A stretch of DNA of 64,000 nt from Osmia lignaria lignaria. Lineage: Eukaryota; Arthropoda; Insecta; Hymenoptera; Megachilidae. Shown piece by piece: positions 49,049-62,570 of this stretch (position 1 is the first letter of the stretch; the number at the start of each line of letters is the position of its first letter). The notes under the pieces were generated by a model that saw nothing but the letters and a program-made list of their open reading frames with translations, was not told the DNA's origin and made no database searches. Both the position numbers and the translations under genes were made by a program. The DNA is taken from positions 2,976,001-3,040,000 of the forward strand of contig NC_135032.1 in the NCBI RefSeq assembly GCF_051020975.1, in the 5' to 3' direction.

Positions 49049-52000
49049 TTGCAGATTCATCTCAAGGGAAGGGGTCTGACGGACATATTTCGAGATATTT
49101 CTTCTTCTTGTTGTTCTTCTTCTGCACAGCTAAGCTCGAAGTGGCATTTGCAGCTCGCAATAGTGCAGAGTTATCTCAAAGAAAGAGGCCACGGTGTTTC
49201 TGTACCTCTATTATGTTGGTGCAGCTTCGGAACTTTTAAATATCTTGATATATCTCGAGAACTACGCATCTGATCAAAAAATATCATCGAACATAAAAAG
49301 TAGGAAACTTAATTCTCTACAAAAAAGGTCTCTTAACATTTTGCCATAGCTCGCTTCGTTTCCGAGATATTTGCAGATTCAGCTCAAAGGAACTGGCCTG
49401 ACGGACATATTTCGAGATATTTCTTCTTCTTGTTGTTCTTCCTCTGCACAGCTAAGCTGGAAGTGGCATTTGCAGCTCGCAATATTGCAGAGTTATCTCA
49501 CAGAAAGGGGCCACGGTGTTTCTGTATCTCTATTATGTTGGTGCGGCTTCGGAACTTTTAAATATCTTGATATATCTCGAGAACTAAGCATCTGATCAAA
49601 AAATATCATAGAACATAAAAAGTAGGAAACTTAATTCTCTACAAAAAAGGTCTCTTAACATTTTGCCATAGCTCGCTTCGTTTCCGAGATATTTGCATAT
49701 TTATCTCAAGGGAAGGGGCCTGACGGACATATATCGAGATATTTCTTCTTCTTGTTGTTCTTCTTCTGCACAGCTGAGCTGGAAGTGGCATTTGCGGCTC
49801 GCACTAGTGCAGAGTTATCTCAAAGAAAGGGGCCACGGTGTTTCTGTATCTCTATTATGTTGGTGCGGCTTCGGAACTTTTAAATATCTCGATATATCTC
49901 GAAAACTACGCTTCTGATCAAAAAATATCATAGAACATAAATTGTAGGAAACATAATTCTCTACAAAAAAGGTCTCTTAACATTTTGCCATATCTCGCTT
50001 CGTTTCCGAGATATTTGCAGATATATCTCAAGGGAAGGGGCCTGACGGACATATTTCGAGATATTTCTTCTTCTTGTTGTTCTTCTTCTGCACAGCTAAG
50101 CTGGAAGTGGCATTTACAGCTCGCAATAGTGCAGAGTTATCTCAAAGAAAGGGGCCACGGTGTTTCTGTATCTCTATTATGTTGGTGCGGCTTCGGAACT
50201 TTTAAATATCTTGATATATCTCGAGAACTACGCATCTGATCAAAAAATATCATAGAACATAAAAGGTAGGAAACTTAATTCTCTACAAAAAAGGTCTCTT
50301 AACATTTTGCCATAGCTCGCTTCGTTTCCGAGATATTTGCATATTTATCTCAAGGGAAGGGGCCTGACGGACATATTTCGAGATATTTCTTCTTCTTGTT
50401 GTTCTTCTTCTGCACAGCTAAGCTGGAAGTGGCATTTGCGGCTCGCACTAGTGCAGAGTTATCTCAAAGAAAGGGGCCACGGTGTTTCTGTATCTCTATT
50501 ATGTTGGTGCGGCTTCGGAACTTTTAAATATCTTGATACATCTCGAGAACTACGCTTCTGATCAAAAAATATCATAGAACGTAAATTGTAGGAAACATTA
50601 TTCTCTACAAAAAAGGTCTCTTAACATTTTGCCATAGCTCGCTTCGTTTCCGAGATATTTGCAGATTCATGTCAAGGGAAGGGGTCTGACGGACATATTT
50701 CGAGATATTTCTTCTTCTTATTGTTCTTCTTCTGCACAGCTAAGCTCGAAGTGGCATTTGCAGCTCGCAATAGTGCAGAGTTATCTCAAAGAAAGAGGCC
50801 ACGGTGTTTCTGTACCTCTATTATGTTGGTGCAGCTTCGGAACTTTTAAATATCTTGATATATCTCGAGAACTACGCATCTGATCAAAAAATATCATCGA
50901 ACATAAAAAGTAGGAACCTTAATTCTCTACAAAAAAGGTCTCTTAACATTTTGCCATAGCTCGCTTCGTTTCCGAGATATTTGCAGATTTATCTCAAGGG
51001 AAGTGGCCTGACGAACATATTTCGAGATATTTCTTCTTCTTGTTGTTCTTCTTCTGCACAGCTAAGCTGGAAGTGGCATTTGCCGCTCGCACTAGTGCAG
51101 AGTTATCTCAAAGAAAGGGGCCACGGTGTTTCTGTATCTCTATTATGTTGGTGCGGCTTCGGAACTTTTAAATATCTTGATATATCTCGAGAACTACGCA
51201 TCTGATCAAAAAATATCATAGAACATAAAAAGTAGGAAACTTAATTCTCTACAAAAAAGGTCTCTTAACATTTTGCCATAGCTCGCTTCGTTTCCGAGAT
51301 ATTTGAATATTTATCTCAAGGGAAGGGGCCTGACGGACATATTTCGAGATATTTCTTCTTCTTGTTGTTCTTCTTCTGCACAGCTAAGCTGGAAGTGGCA
51401 TTTGCGGCTCGCACTAGTGCAGAGTTATCTCAAAGAAAGGGGCCACGTTGTTTCTGTATCTCTATTATGTTGGTGCGGCTTCGGAACTTTTAAATATCTC
51501 GATATATCTCGAAAACTACGCTTCTGATCAAAAAATATCATAGAACATAAAAAGTAGGAAACTTAATTCTCTACAAAAAAGGTCTCTTAACATTTTGCCA
51601 TAGCTCGCTTCGTTTCCGAGATATTTGCAGATTTATCTCAAGGGAAGGGGCCTAACGGACATATTTCGAGATATTTCTTCTTCTTGTTGTTCTTCTTCTG
51701 CACAGCTAAACTGGAAGTGGCATTTCCAGCTCGCAATAGTGCAGAGTTATCTCAAAGAAAGGGGCCACGGTGTTTCTGTATCTCTATTATGTTGGTGCGG
51801 CTTCGGAACTTTTAAATATCTTGATATATCTCGAGAACTACGCATCTGATCAAAAAATATCATAGAACATAAAAAGTAGGAAACTTAATTCTCTACAAAA
51901 AAGGTCTCTTAACATTTTGCCATAGCTCGCTTCGTTTCCGAGATATTTGCAGGTTCATCTCAAGGGAAGGGGTCTGACGGACATATTTCGAGATATTTCT

Positions 52001-54767
52001 TCTTCTTGTTGTTCTTCTTCTGCACAGCTAAGCTCGAAGTGGCATTTGCAGCTCGCAATAGTGCAGTGTTATCTCAAAGAAAGAGGCCACGGTGTTTCTG
52101 TACCTCTATTATGTTGGTGCAGCTTCGGAACTTTTAAATATCTTGATATATCTCGAGAACTACGCATCTGATCAAAAAATATCATCGAACATAAAAAGTA
52201 GGAAACTTAATTCTCTACAAAAAAGGTCTCTTAACATTTTGCCATAGCTCGCTTCGTTTCCGAGATATTTGCAGATTTATCTCAAGGGAAGTGGCCTGAC
52301 GGACATATTTCGAGATATTTCTTCTTCTTGTTGTTCTTCTTCTGCACAGCTAAGCTGGAAGTGGCATTTGCCGCTCGCACTAGTGCAGAGTTATCTCAAA
52401 GAAAGGGGCCACGGTGTTTCTGTATCTCTATTATGTTGGTGCGGCTTCGGAACTTTTAAATATCTTGATATATCTCGAGAACTACGCATCTGATCAAAAA
52501 ATATCATAGAACATAAAAAGTAGGAAACTTAATTCTCTACAAAAAAGGTCTCTTAACATTTTGCCATAGCTCGCTTCGTTTCCGAGATATTTGCATATTT
52601 ATCTCAAGGGAAGGGGCCTGACGGACATATTTCGAGATATTTCTTCTTCTTGTTGTTCTTCTTCTGCACAGCTAAGCTGGAAGTGGCATTTGCGGCTCGC
52701 ACTAGTGCAGAGTTATCTCAAAGAAAGAGGCCACGGTGTTTCTGTACCTCTATTATGTTGGTGCGGCTTCGGAACTTTTAAATATCTCGATATATCTCGA
52801 AAACTACGCTTCTGATCAAAAAATATCATAGAACATAAAAAGTAGGAAACCTAATTCTCTACAAAAAAGGTCTCTTAACATTTTGCCATAGCTCGCTTCG
52901 TTTCCGAGATATTTGCAGATTTATCTCAAGGGAAGGGGCCTAACGGACATATTTCGAGATATTTCTTCTTCTTGTTGTTCTTCTTCTGCACAGCTAAACT
53001 GGAAGTGGCATTTCCAGCTCGCAATAGTGCAGAGTTATCTCAAAGAAAGGGGCCACGGTGTTTCTGTATCTCTATTATGTTGGTGCGGCTTCGGAACTTT
53101 TAAATATCTTGATATATCTCGAGAACTACGCATCTGATCAAAAAATATCATAGAACATAAAAAGTAGGAAACTTAATTCTCTACAAAAAAGGTCTCTTAA
53201 CATTTTGCCATAGCTCGCTTCGTTTCCGAGATATTTGCAGATTTATCTCAAGGGAAGGGGCCTGACGGACATATTTCGAGATATTTCTTCTTCTTGTTGT
53301 TCTTCTTCTGCACGGCTAAGCTGGAAGTGGCATTTGCGGCTCGCACTAGTGCAGAGTTATCTCAAAGAAAGGGGCCACGGTGTTTCTGTATCTCTATTAT
53401 GTTGGTGCGGCTTCGGAACTTTTAAATATCTTGATATATCTCGAGAACTACGCATCTGATCAAAAAATATCATAGAACATAAAAAGTAGGAAACTTAATT
53501 CTCTACAAAAAAGGTCTCTTAACATTTTGCCATAGCTCGCTTCGTTTCCGAGATATTTGCATATTTATCTCAAGGGAAGGGGCCTGACGGACATATTTCG
53601 AGATATTTCTTCTTCTTGTTGTTCTTCTTCTGCACAGCTAAGCTGGAAGTGGCATTTGCGGCTCGCACTAGTGCAGAGTTATCTCAAAGAAAGGGGCCAC
53701 GGTGTTTCTGTATCTCTATTATGTTGGTGCGGCTTCGGAACTTTTAAATATCTTGATATATCTCGAGAACTACGCATCTGATCAAAAAATATCATAGAAC
53801 ATAAAAGTAGGAAACTTAATTCTCTACAAAAAAGGTCTCTTAACATTTTGCCATAGCTCGCTTTGTTTCCGAGATATTTGCATATTTATCTCAAGGGAAG
53901 GGGCCTGACGGACATATTTCGAGATATTTCTTCTTCTTGTTGTTCTTCTTATGCACAGCTAAGCTGGAAGTGGCATTTGCGGCTCGCACTAGTGCAGAGT
54001 TATCTCAAAGAAAGGGGCCACGGTGTTTCTGTATCTCTATTATGTTGGTGCGGCTTCGGAACTTTTAAATATCTCGATATATCTCGAAAACTACGCTTCT
54101 GATCAAAAAATATCGTACAACATAAATTGTAGGAAACATAATTCTCTACAAAAAAGGTCTCTTAACATTTTGCCATAGCTCGCTTCGTTTCCGAGATATT
54201 TGCAGATATATCTCAAGGGAAGGGGCCTGACGGACATACTTCGAGATATTTCTTCTTCTTGTTGTTCTTCTTCTGCACAGCTAAGCTGGAAGTGGCATTT
54301 GCGGCTCGCACTAGTGCAGAGTTATCTCAAAGAAAGGGGCCACGGTGTTTCTGTATCTCTATTATGTTGGTGCGGCTTCGGAACTTTTAAATATCTCGAT
54401 ATATCTCGAAAACTACGCTTCTGATCAAAAAATATCATAGAACATAAAAAGTAGGAAACTTAATTCTCTACAACAACGGTCTCTTAACATTTTGCCATAG
54501 CTCGCTTCGTTTCCGAGATATTTGCATATTTATCTCAAGGGAAGGGGCCTGACGGACATATTTCGAGATATTTCTTCTTCTTGTTGTTCTTCTTCTGCAC
54601 AGCTAAGCTCGAAGTGGCATTTGCAGCTCGCAATAGTGCAGAGTTATCTCAAAGAAAGAGGCCACGGTGTTTCTGTACCTCTATTATGTTGGTGCAGCTT
54701 CGGAACTTTTAAATATCTTGATATATCTCGAGAACTACGCATCTGATCAAAAAATATCATAGAACGT
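49049..54767. repeat. 18-monomer higher-order unit, copy A
   Basis: Eighteen monomers from 49049 to 54522 match, in order, those of 55488-61283. Diagnostic members include CATATATCGAGA (49693), CCATATCTCGC (50015), TTGATACATCTCG with GAACGTAAATTG (50337), TCTTATTGTTC (50659), GGGAAGTGGCC with TGCCGCTCGC (50981 and 52269), ATTTGAATATTTATC with CACGTTGTTTC (51303), GCAGGTTCATC (51947), a 1-bp deletion CATAAAAGTAGG (near 53804), CTTATGCACAGC (53878) and ACATACTTCGAG (54200). Private changes include GACGAACAT (51012), GCAGTGTTATC (52064) and GCACGGCTAAG (53312). Confidence 0.9.
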
Positions 54768-55487
54768 AAATTGTAGGAAACATTATTCTCTACAAAAAAG
54801 GTCTCTTAACATTTTGCCATAGCTCGCTTCGTTTCCGAGATATTTGCAGATTCATGTCAAGGGAAGGGGTCTGACGGACATATTTCGAGATATTTCTTCT
54901 TCTTATTGTTCTTCTTCTGCACAGCTAAGCTCGAAGTGGCATTTGCAGCTCGCAATAGTGCAGAGTTATCTCAAAGAAAGAGGCCACGGTGTTTCTGTAC
55001 CTCTATTATGTTGGTGCAGCTTCGGAACTTTTAAATATCTTGATATATCTCGAGAACTACGCATCTGATCAAAAAATATCATCGAACATAAAAAGTAGGA
55101 ACCTTAATTCTCTACAAAAAAGGTCTCTTAACATTTTGCCATAGCTCGCTTCGTTTCCGAGATATTTGCAGATTTATCTCAAGGGAAGTGGCCTGACGGA
55201 CATATTTCGAGATATTTCTTCTTCTTGTTGTTCTTCTTCTGCACAGCTAAGCTGGAAGTGGCATTTGCCGCTCGCACTAGTGCAGAGTTATCTCAAAGAA
55301 AGGGGCCACGGTGTTTCTGTATCTCTATTATGTTGGTGCGGCTTCGGAACTTTTAAATATCTCGATATATCTCGAAAACTACGCTTCTGATCAAAAAATA
55401 TCATAGAACATAAAAAGTAGGAAACTTAATTCTCTACAAAAAACGTCTCTTAACATTTTGCCATAGCTCGCTTCGTTTCCGAGATAT
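54768..55487. repeat. Junction between the two large units, with a partial third copy
   Basis: The end of the monomer at 54522 switches to the sequence found after 50337 (GAACGTAAATTG, AAACATTATTC). 54844 then matches 50659 (TTCATGTCAAG, TCTTATTG), and 55166 starts like 50981 (GGGAAGTGGCC, TGCCGCTCGC) but ends in the CTCGAAAAC form with AAAAAACGTC that precedes 49049. This is a short third copy of part of the unit, bounded by crossovers on both sides. Confidence 0.8.
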
Positions 55488-58400
55488 TTGCAGATTCATC
55501 TCAAGGGAAGGGGTCTGACGGACATATTTCGAGATATTTCTTCTTCTTGTTGTTCTTCTTCTGCACAGCTAAGCTCGAAGTGGCATTTGCAGCTCGCAAT
55601 AGTGCAGAGTTATCTCAAAGAAAGAGGCCACGGTGTTTCTGTACCTCTATTATGTTGGTGCAGCTTCGGAACTTTTAAATATCTTGATATATCTCGAGAA
55701 CTACGCATCTGATCAAAAAATATCATCGAACATGAAAAGTAGGAAACTTAATTCTCTACAAAAAAGGTCTCTTAACATTTTGCCATAGCTCGCTTCGTTT
55801 CCGAGATATTTGCAGATTCAGCTCAAAGGAACTGGCCTGACGGACATATTTCGAGATATTTCTTCTTCTTGTTGTTCTTCCTCTGCACAGCTAAGCTGGA
55901 AGTGGCATTTGCAGCTCGCAATATTGCAGAGTTATCTCACAGAAAGGGGCCACGGTGTTTCTGTATCTCTATTATGTTGGTGCGGCTTCGGAACTTTTAA
56001 ATATCTTGATATATCTCGAGAACTAAGCATCTGATCAAAAAATATCATAGAACATAAAAAGTAGGAAACTTAATTCTCTACAAAAAAGGTCTCTTAACAT
56101 TTTGCCATAGCTCGCTTCGTTTCCGAGATATTTGCATATTTATCTCAAGGGAAGGGGCCTGACGGACATATATCGAGATATTTCTTCTTCTTGTTGTTCT
56201 TCTTCTGCACAGCTGAGCTGGAAGTGGCATTTGCGGCTCGCACTAGTGCAGAGTTATCTCAAAGAAAGGGGCCACGGTGTTTCTGTATCTCTATTATGTT
56301 GGTGCGGCTTCGGAACTTTTAAATATCTCGATATATCTCGAAAACTACGCTTCTGATCAAAAAATATCATAGAACATAAATTGTAGGAAACATAATTCTC
56401 TACAAAAAAGGTCTCTTAACATTTTGCCATATCTCGCTTCGTTTCCGAGATATTTGCAGATATATCTCAAGGGAAGGGGCCTGACGGACATATTTCGAGA
56501 TATTTCTTCTTCTTGTTGTTCTTCTTCTGCACAGCTAAGCTGGAAGTGGCATTTACAGCTCGCAATAGTGCAGAGTTATCTCAAAGAAAGGGGCCACGGT
56601 GTTTCTGTATCTCTATTATGTTGGTGCGGCTTCGGAACTTTTAAATATCTTGATATATCTCGAGAACTACGCATCTGATCAAAAAGTATCATAGAACATA
56701 AAAGGTAGGAAACTTAATTCTCTACAAAAAAGGTCTCTTAACATTTTGCCATAGCTCGCTTCGTTTCCGAGATATTTGCATATTTATCTCAAGGGAAGGG
56801 GCCTGACGGACATATTTCGAGATATTTCTTCTTCTTGTTGTTCTTCTTCTGCACAGCTAAGCTGGAAGTGGCATTTGCGGCTCGCACTAGTGCAGAGTTA
56901 TCTCAAAGAAAGGGGCCACGGTGTTTCTGTATCTCTATTATGTTGGTGCGGCTTCGGAACTTTTAAATATCTTGATACATCTCGAGAACTACGCTTCTGA
57001 TCAAAAAATATCATAGAACGTAAATTGTAGGAAACATTATTCTCTACAAAAAAGGTCTCTTAACATTTTGCCATAGCTCGCTTCGTTTCCGAGATATTTG
57101 CAGATTCATCTCAAGGGAAGGGGTCTGACGGACATATTTCGAGATATTTCTTCTTCTTATTGTTCTTCTTCTGCACAGCTAAGCTCGAAGTGGCATTTGC
57201 AGCTCGCAATAGTGCAGAGTTATCTCAAAGAAAGAGGCCACGGTGTTTCTGTACCTCTATTATGTTGGTGCAGCTTCGGAACTTTTAAATATCTTGATAT
57301 ATCTCGAGAACTACGCATCTGATCAAAAAATATCATCGAACATAAAAAGTAGGAACCTTAATTCTCTACAAAAAAGGTCTCTTAACATTTTGCCATAGCT
57401 CGCTTCGTTTCCGAGATATTTGCAGATTTATCTCAAGGGAAGTGGCCTGACGGACATATTTCGAGATATTTCTTCTTCTTGTTGTTCTTCTTCTGCACAG
57501 CTAAGCTGGAAGTGGCATTTGCCGCTCGCACTAGTGCAGAGTTATCTCAAAGAAAGGGGCCACGGTGTTTCTGTATCTCTATTATGTTGGTGCGGCTTCG
57601 GAACTTTTAAATATCTTGATATATCTCGAGAACTACGCATCTGATCAAAAAATATCATAGAACATAAAAAGTAGGAAACTTAATTCTCTACAAAAAAGGT
57701 CTCTTAACATTTTGCCATAGCTCGCTTCGTTTCCGAGATATTTGAATATTTATCTCAAGGGAAGGGGCCTGACGGACATATTTCGAGATATTTCTTCTTC
57801 TTGTTGTTCTTCTTCTGCACAGCTAAGCTGGAAGTGGCATTTGCGGCTCGCACTAGTGCAGAGTTATCTCAAAGAAAGGGGCCACGTTGTTTCTGTATCT
57901 CTATTATGTTGGTGCGGCTTCGGAACTTTTAAATATCTCGATATATCTCGAAAACTACGCTTCTGATCAAAAAATATCATAGAACATAAAAAGTAGGAAC
58001 CTTAATTCTCTACAAAAAAGGTCTCTTAACATTTTGCCATAGCTCGCTTCGTTTCCGAGATATTTGCAGATTTATCTCAAGGGAAGGGGCCTAACGGACA
58101 TATTTCGAGATATTTCTTCTTCTTGTTGTTCTTCTTCTGCACAGCTAAACTGGAAGTGGCATTTCCAGCTCGCAATAGTGCAGAGTTATCTCAAAGAAAG
58201 GGGCCACGGTGTTTCTGTATCTCTATTATGTTGGTGCGGCTTCGGAACTTTTAAATATCTTGATATATCTCGAGAACTACGCATCTGATCAAAAAATATC
58301 ATAGAACATAAAAAGTAGGAAACTTAATTCTCTACAAAAAAGGTCTCTTAACATTTTGCCATAGCTCGCTTCGTTTCCGAGATATTTGCAGGTTCATCTC

Positions 58401-61400
58401 AAGGGAAGGGGTCTGACGGACATATTTCGAGATATTTCTTCTTCTTGTTGTTCTTCTTCTGCACAGCTAAGCTCGAAGTGGCATTTGCAGCTCGCAATAG
58501 TGCAGAGTTATCTCAAAGAAAGAGGCCACGGTGTTTCTGTACCTCTATTATGTTGGTGCAGCTTCGGAACTTTTAAATATCTTGATATATCTCGAGAACT
58601 ACGCATCTGATCAAAAAATATCATCGAACATAAAAAGTAGGAAACTTAATTCTCTACAAAAAAGGTCTCTTAACATTTTGCCATAGCTCGCTTCGTTTCC
58701 GAGATATTTGCAGATTTATCTCAAGGGAAGTGGCCTGACGGACATATTTCGAGATATTTCTACTTCTTGTTGTTCTTCTTCTGCACAGCTAAGCTGGAAG
58801 TGGCATTTGCCGCTCGCACTAGTGCAGAGTTATCTCAAAGAAAGGGGCCACGGTGTTTCTGTATCTCTATTATGTTGGTGCGGCTTCGGAACTTTTAAAT
58901 ATCTTGATATATCTCGAGAACTACGCATCTGATCAAAAAATATCATAGAACATAAAAAGTAGGAAACTTAATTCTCTACAAAAAAGGTCTCTTAACATTT
59001 TGCCATAGCTCGCTTCGTTTCCGAGATATTTGCATATTTATCTCAAGGGAAGGGGCCTGACGGACATATTTCGAGATATTTCTTCTTCTTGTTGTTCTTC
59101 TTCTGCACAGCTAAGCTGGAAGTGGCATTTGCGGCTCGCACTAGTGCAGAGTTATCTCAAAGAAAGAGGCCACGGTGTTTCTGTACCTCTATTATGTTGG
59201 TGCGGCTTCGGAACTTTTAAATATCTCGATATATCTCGAAAACTACGCTTCTGATCAAAAAATATCATAGAACATAAAAAGTAGGAAACCTAATTCTCTA
59301 CAAAAAAGGTCTCTTAACATTTTGCCATAGCTCGCTTCGTTTCCGAGATATTTGCAGATTTATCTCAAGGGAAGGGGCCTAACGGACATATTTCGAGATA
59401 TTTCTTCTTCTTGTTGTTCTTCTTCTGCACAGCTAAACTGGAAGTGGCATTTCCAGCTCGCAATAGTGCAGAGTTATCTCAAAGAAAGGGGCCACGGTGT
59501 TTCTGTATCTCTATTATGTTGGTGCGGCTTCGGAACTTTTAAATATCTTGATATATCTCGAGAACTACGCATCTGATCAAAAAATATCATAGAACATAAA
59601 AAGTAGGAAACTTAATTCTCTACAAAAAAGGTCTCTTAACATTTTGCCATAGCTCGCTTCGTTTCCGAGATATTTGCAGATTTATCTCAAGGGAAGGGGC
59701 CTGACGGACATATTTCGAGATATTTCTTCTTCTTGTTGTTCTTCTTCTGCACAGCTAAGCTGGAAGTGGCATTTGCGGCTCGCACTAGTGCAGAGTTATC
59801 TCAAAGAAAGGGGCCACGGTGTTTCTGTATCTCTATTATGTTGGTGCGGCTTCGGAACTTTTAAATATCTTGATATATCTCGAGAACTACGCATCTGATC
59901 AAAAAATATCATAGAACATAAAAAGTAGGAAACTTAATTCTCTACAAAAAAGGTCTCTTAACATTTTGCCATAGCTCGCTTCGTTTCCGAGATATTTGCA
60001 TATTTATCTCAAGGGAAGGGGCCTGACGGACATATTTCGAGATATTTCTTCTTCTTGTTGTTCTTCTTCTGCACAGCTAAGCTGGAAGTGGCATTTGCGG
60101 CTCGCACTAGTGCAGAGTTATCTCAAAGAAAGGGGCCACGGTGTTTCTGTATCTCTATTATGTTGGTGCGGCTTCGGAACTTTTAAATATCTTGATATAT
60201 CTCGAGAACTACGCATCTGATCAAAAAATATCATAGAACATAAAAAGTAGGAAACTTAATTCTCTACAAAAAAGGTCTCTTAACATTTTGCCATAGCTCG
60301 CTTCGTTTCCGAGATATTTGCATATTTATCTCAAGGGAAGGGGCCTGACGGACATATTTCGAGATATTTCTTCTTCTTGTTGTTCTTCTTCTGCACAGCT
60401 AAGCTGGAAGTGGCATTTGCGGCTCGCACTAGTGCAGAGTTATCTCAAAGAAAGGGGCCACGGTGTTTCTGTATCTCTATTATGTTGGTGCGGCTTCGGA
60501 ACTTTTAAATATCTTGATATATCTCGAGAACTACGCATCTGATCAAAAAATATCATAGAACATAAAAGTAGGAAACTTAATTCTCTACAAAAAAGGTCTC
60601 TTAACATTTTGCCATAGCTCGCTTTGTTTCCGAGATATTTGCATATTTATCTCAAGGGAAGGGGCCTGACGGACATATTTCGAGATATTTCTTCTTCTTG
60701 TTGTTCTTCTTATGCACAGCTAAGCTGGAAGTGGCATTTGCGGCTCGCACTAGTGCAGAGTTATCTCAAAGAAAGGGGCCACGGTGTTTCTGTATCTCTA
60801 TTATGTTGGTGCGGCTTCGGAACTTTTAAATATCTCGATATATCTCGAAAACTACGCTTCTGATCAAAAAATATCGTACAACATAAATTGTAGGAAACAT
60901 AATTCTCTACAAAAAAGGTCTCTTAACATTTTGCCATAGCTCGCTTCGTTTCCGAGATATTTGCAGATATATCTCAAGGGAAGGGGCCTGACGGACATAC
61001 TTCGAGATATTTCTTCTTCTTGTTGTTCTTCTTCTGCACAGCTAAGCTGGAAGTGGCATTTGCGGCTCGCACTAGTGCAGAGTTATCTCAAAGAAAGGGG
61101 CCACGGTGTTTCTGTATCTCTATTATGTTGGTGCGGCTTCGGAACTTTTAAATATCTCGATATATCTCGAAAACTACGCTTCTGATCAAAAAATATCATA
61201 GAACATAAAAAGTAGGAAACTTAATCCTCTACAACAACGGTCTCTTAACATTTTGCCATAGCTCGCTTCGTTTCCGAGATATTTGCATATTTATCTCAAG
61301 GGAAGGGGCCTGACGGACATATTTCGAGATATTTCTTCTTCTTGTTGTTCTTCTTCTGCACAGCTAAGCTCGAAGTGGCATTTGCAGCTCGCAATAGTGC

Positions 61401-61528
61401 AGAGTTATCTCAAAGAAAGAGGCCACGGTGTTTCTGTACCTCTATTATGTTGGTGCAGCTTCGGAACTTTTAAATATCTTGATATATCTCGAGAACTACG
61501 CATCTGATCAAAAAATATCATCGAACAT
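55488..61528. repeat. 19-monomer higher-order unit, copy B (offset 6,439 bp)
   Basis: This is the second copy of 49049-54767, offset by 20 monomers minus 1 bp. After the monomer at 59996 one additional near-identical monomer is inserted (59996 and 60318), so the offset becomes 6,761 bp for the last three members. I noted only about ten single-base differences over 5.8 kb, such as TTTCTACTTCTTG near 58759, AAAAAGTATC near 56685 and AATCCTC near 61224. The duplication is therefore very young relative to monomer divergence elsewhere. Confidence 0.9.
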
Positions 61529-61604
61529 AAAAAGTAGGAAACTTAATTCTCTACAAAAAAGGTCTCGTAACATTTTGCCATAGCTCGCTTCGTTTCCGAG
61601 ATAT

Positions 61605-62570
61605 TTGCAGATATATCTCAAGGGAAGGGGCCTGACGGACATATTTCGAGATATTTCTTCTTCTTGTTGTTCTTCCTCTGCACAGCTAAGCTGGAAGTGG
61701 CATTTGCAGCTCGCCATAGTGCAGAGTTATCTCAAAGAAAGGGGCCACGGTGTTTCTGTATCTCTATTATGTTGGTGCGGCTTCGGAACTTTTAAATATC
61801 TTGATATATCTCGAGAACTACGCTTCTGATCAAAAAATATCATAGAACGTAAATTGTAGGAAACATTATTCTCTACAAAAAAGGTCTCTTAACATTTTGC
61901 CATAGCTCGCTTCGTTTCCGAGATATTTGCAGATTCAGCTCAAAGGAACTGGCCTGACGGACATATTTCGAGATATTTCTTCTTCTTGTTGTTCTTCCTC
62001 TGCACAGCTAAGCTGGAAGTGGCATTTGCAGCTCGCCATAGTGCAGAGTTATCTCAACGAAAGGGGCCACGGTGTTTCTGTATCTCTATTATGTTGGTGC
62101 GGCTTCGGAACTTTTAAATATCTTGATATATCTCGAGAACTACGCATCTGATCAAAAAATATCATAGAACATAAAAAGTAGGAAACTTAATTCTCTACAA
62201 AAAAGGTCTCCTAACATTTTGCCATAGCTCGCTTCGTTTCCGAGATATTTGCAGATTTATCTCAAGGGAAGGGGCCTGACGGACATATTTCGAGATATTT
62301 CTTCTTCTTGTTGTTCTTCCTCTGCACAGCTAAGCTGGAAGTGGCATTTGCAGCTCGCCATAGTGCAGAGTTAGCTCAAAGAAAGGGGCCACGGTGTTTC
62401 TGTATCTCTATTATGTTGGTGCGTCTTCGGAACTTTTAAATATCTCGATATATCTCGAAAACTACGCTTCTGATCAAAAAATATCATAGAACATAAGAAG
62501 TAGGAAACTTAATTCTCTACAACAACGGTCTCTTAACATTTTGCCACAGCTCGCTTCGTTTCCGAGATAT
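61605..62570. repeat. Three consecutive monomers sharing CTCGCCATAGTG
   Basis: Monomers at 61605, 61927 (T-type) and 62249 all have TTCCTCTGCAC and CAGCTCGCCATAGTG, a change I did not see elsewhere, on otherwise different backgrounds. The third has TTAGCTCAAAG, a stop in the 74-codon frame. A shared private change on different backgrounds fits local gene conversion or crossover within the middle of the monomer. Confidence 0.75.
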
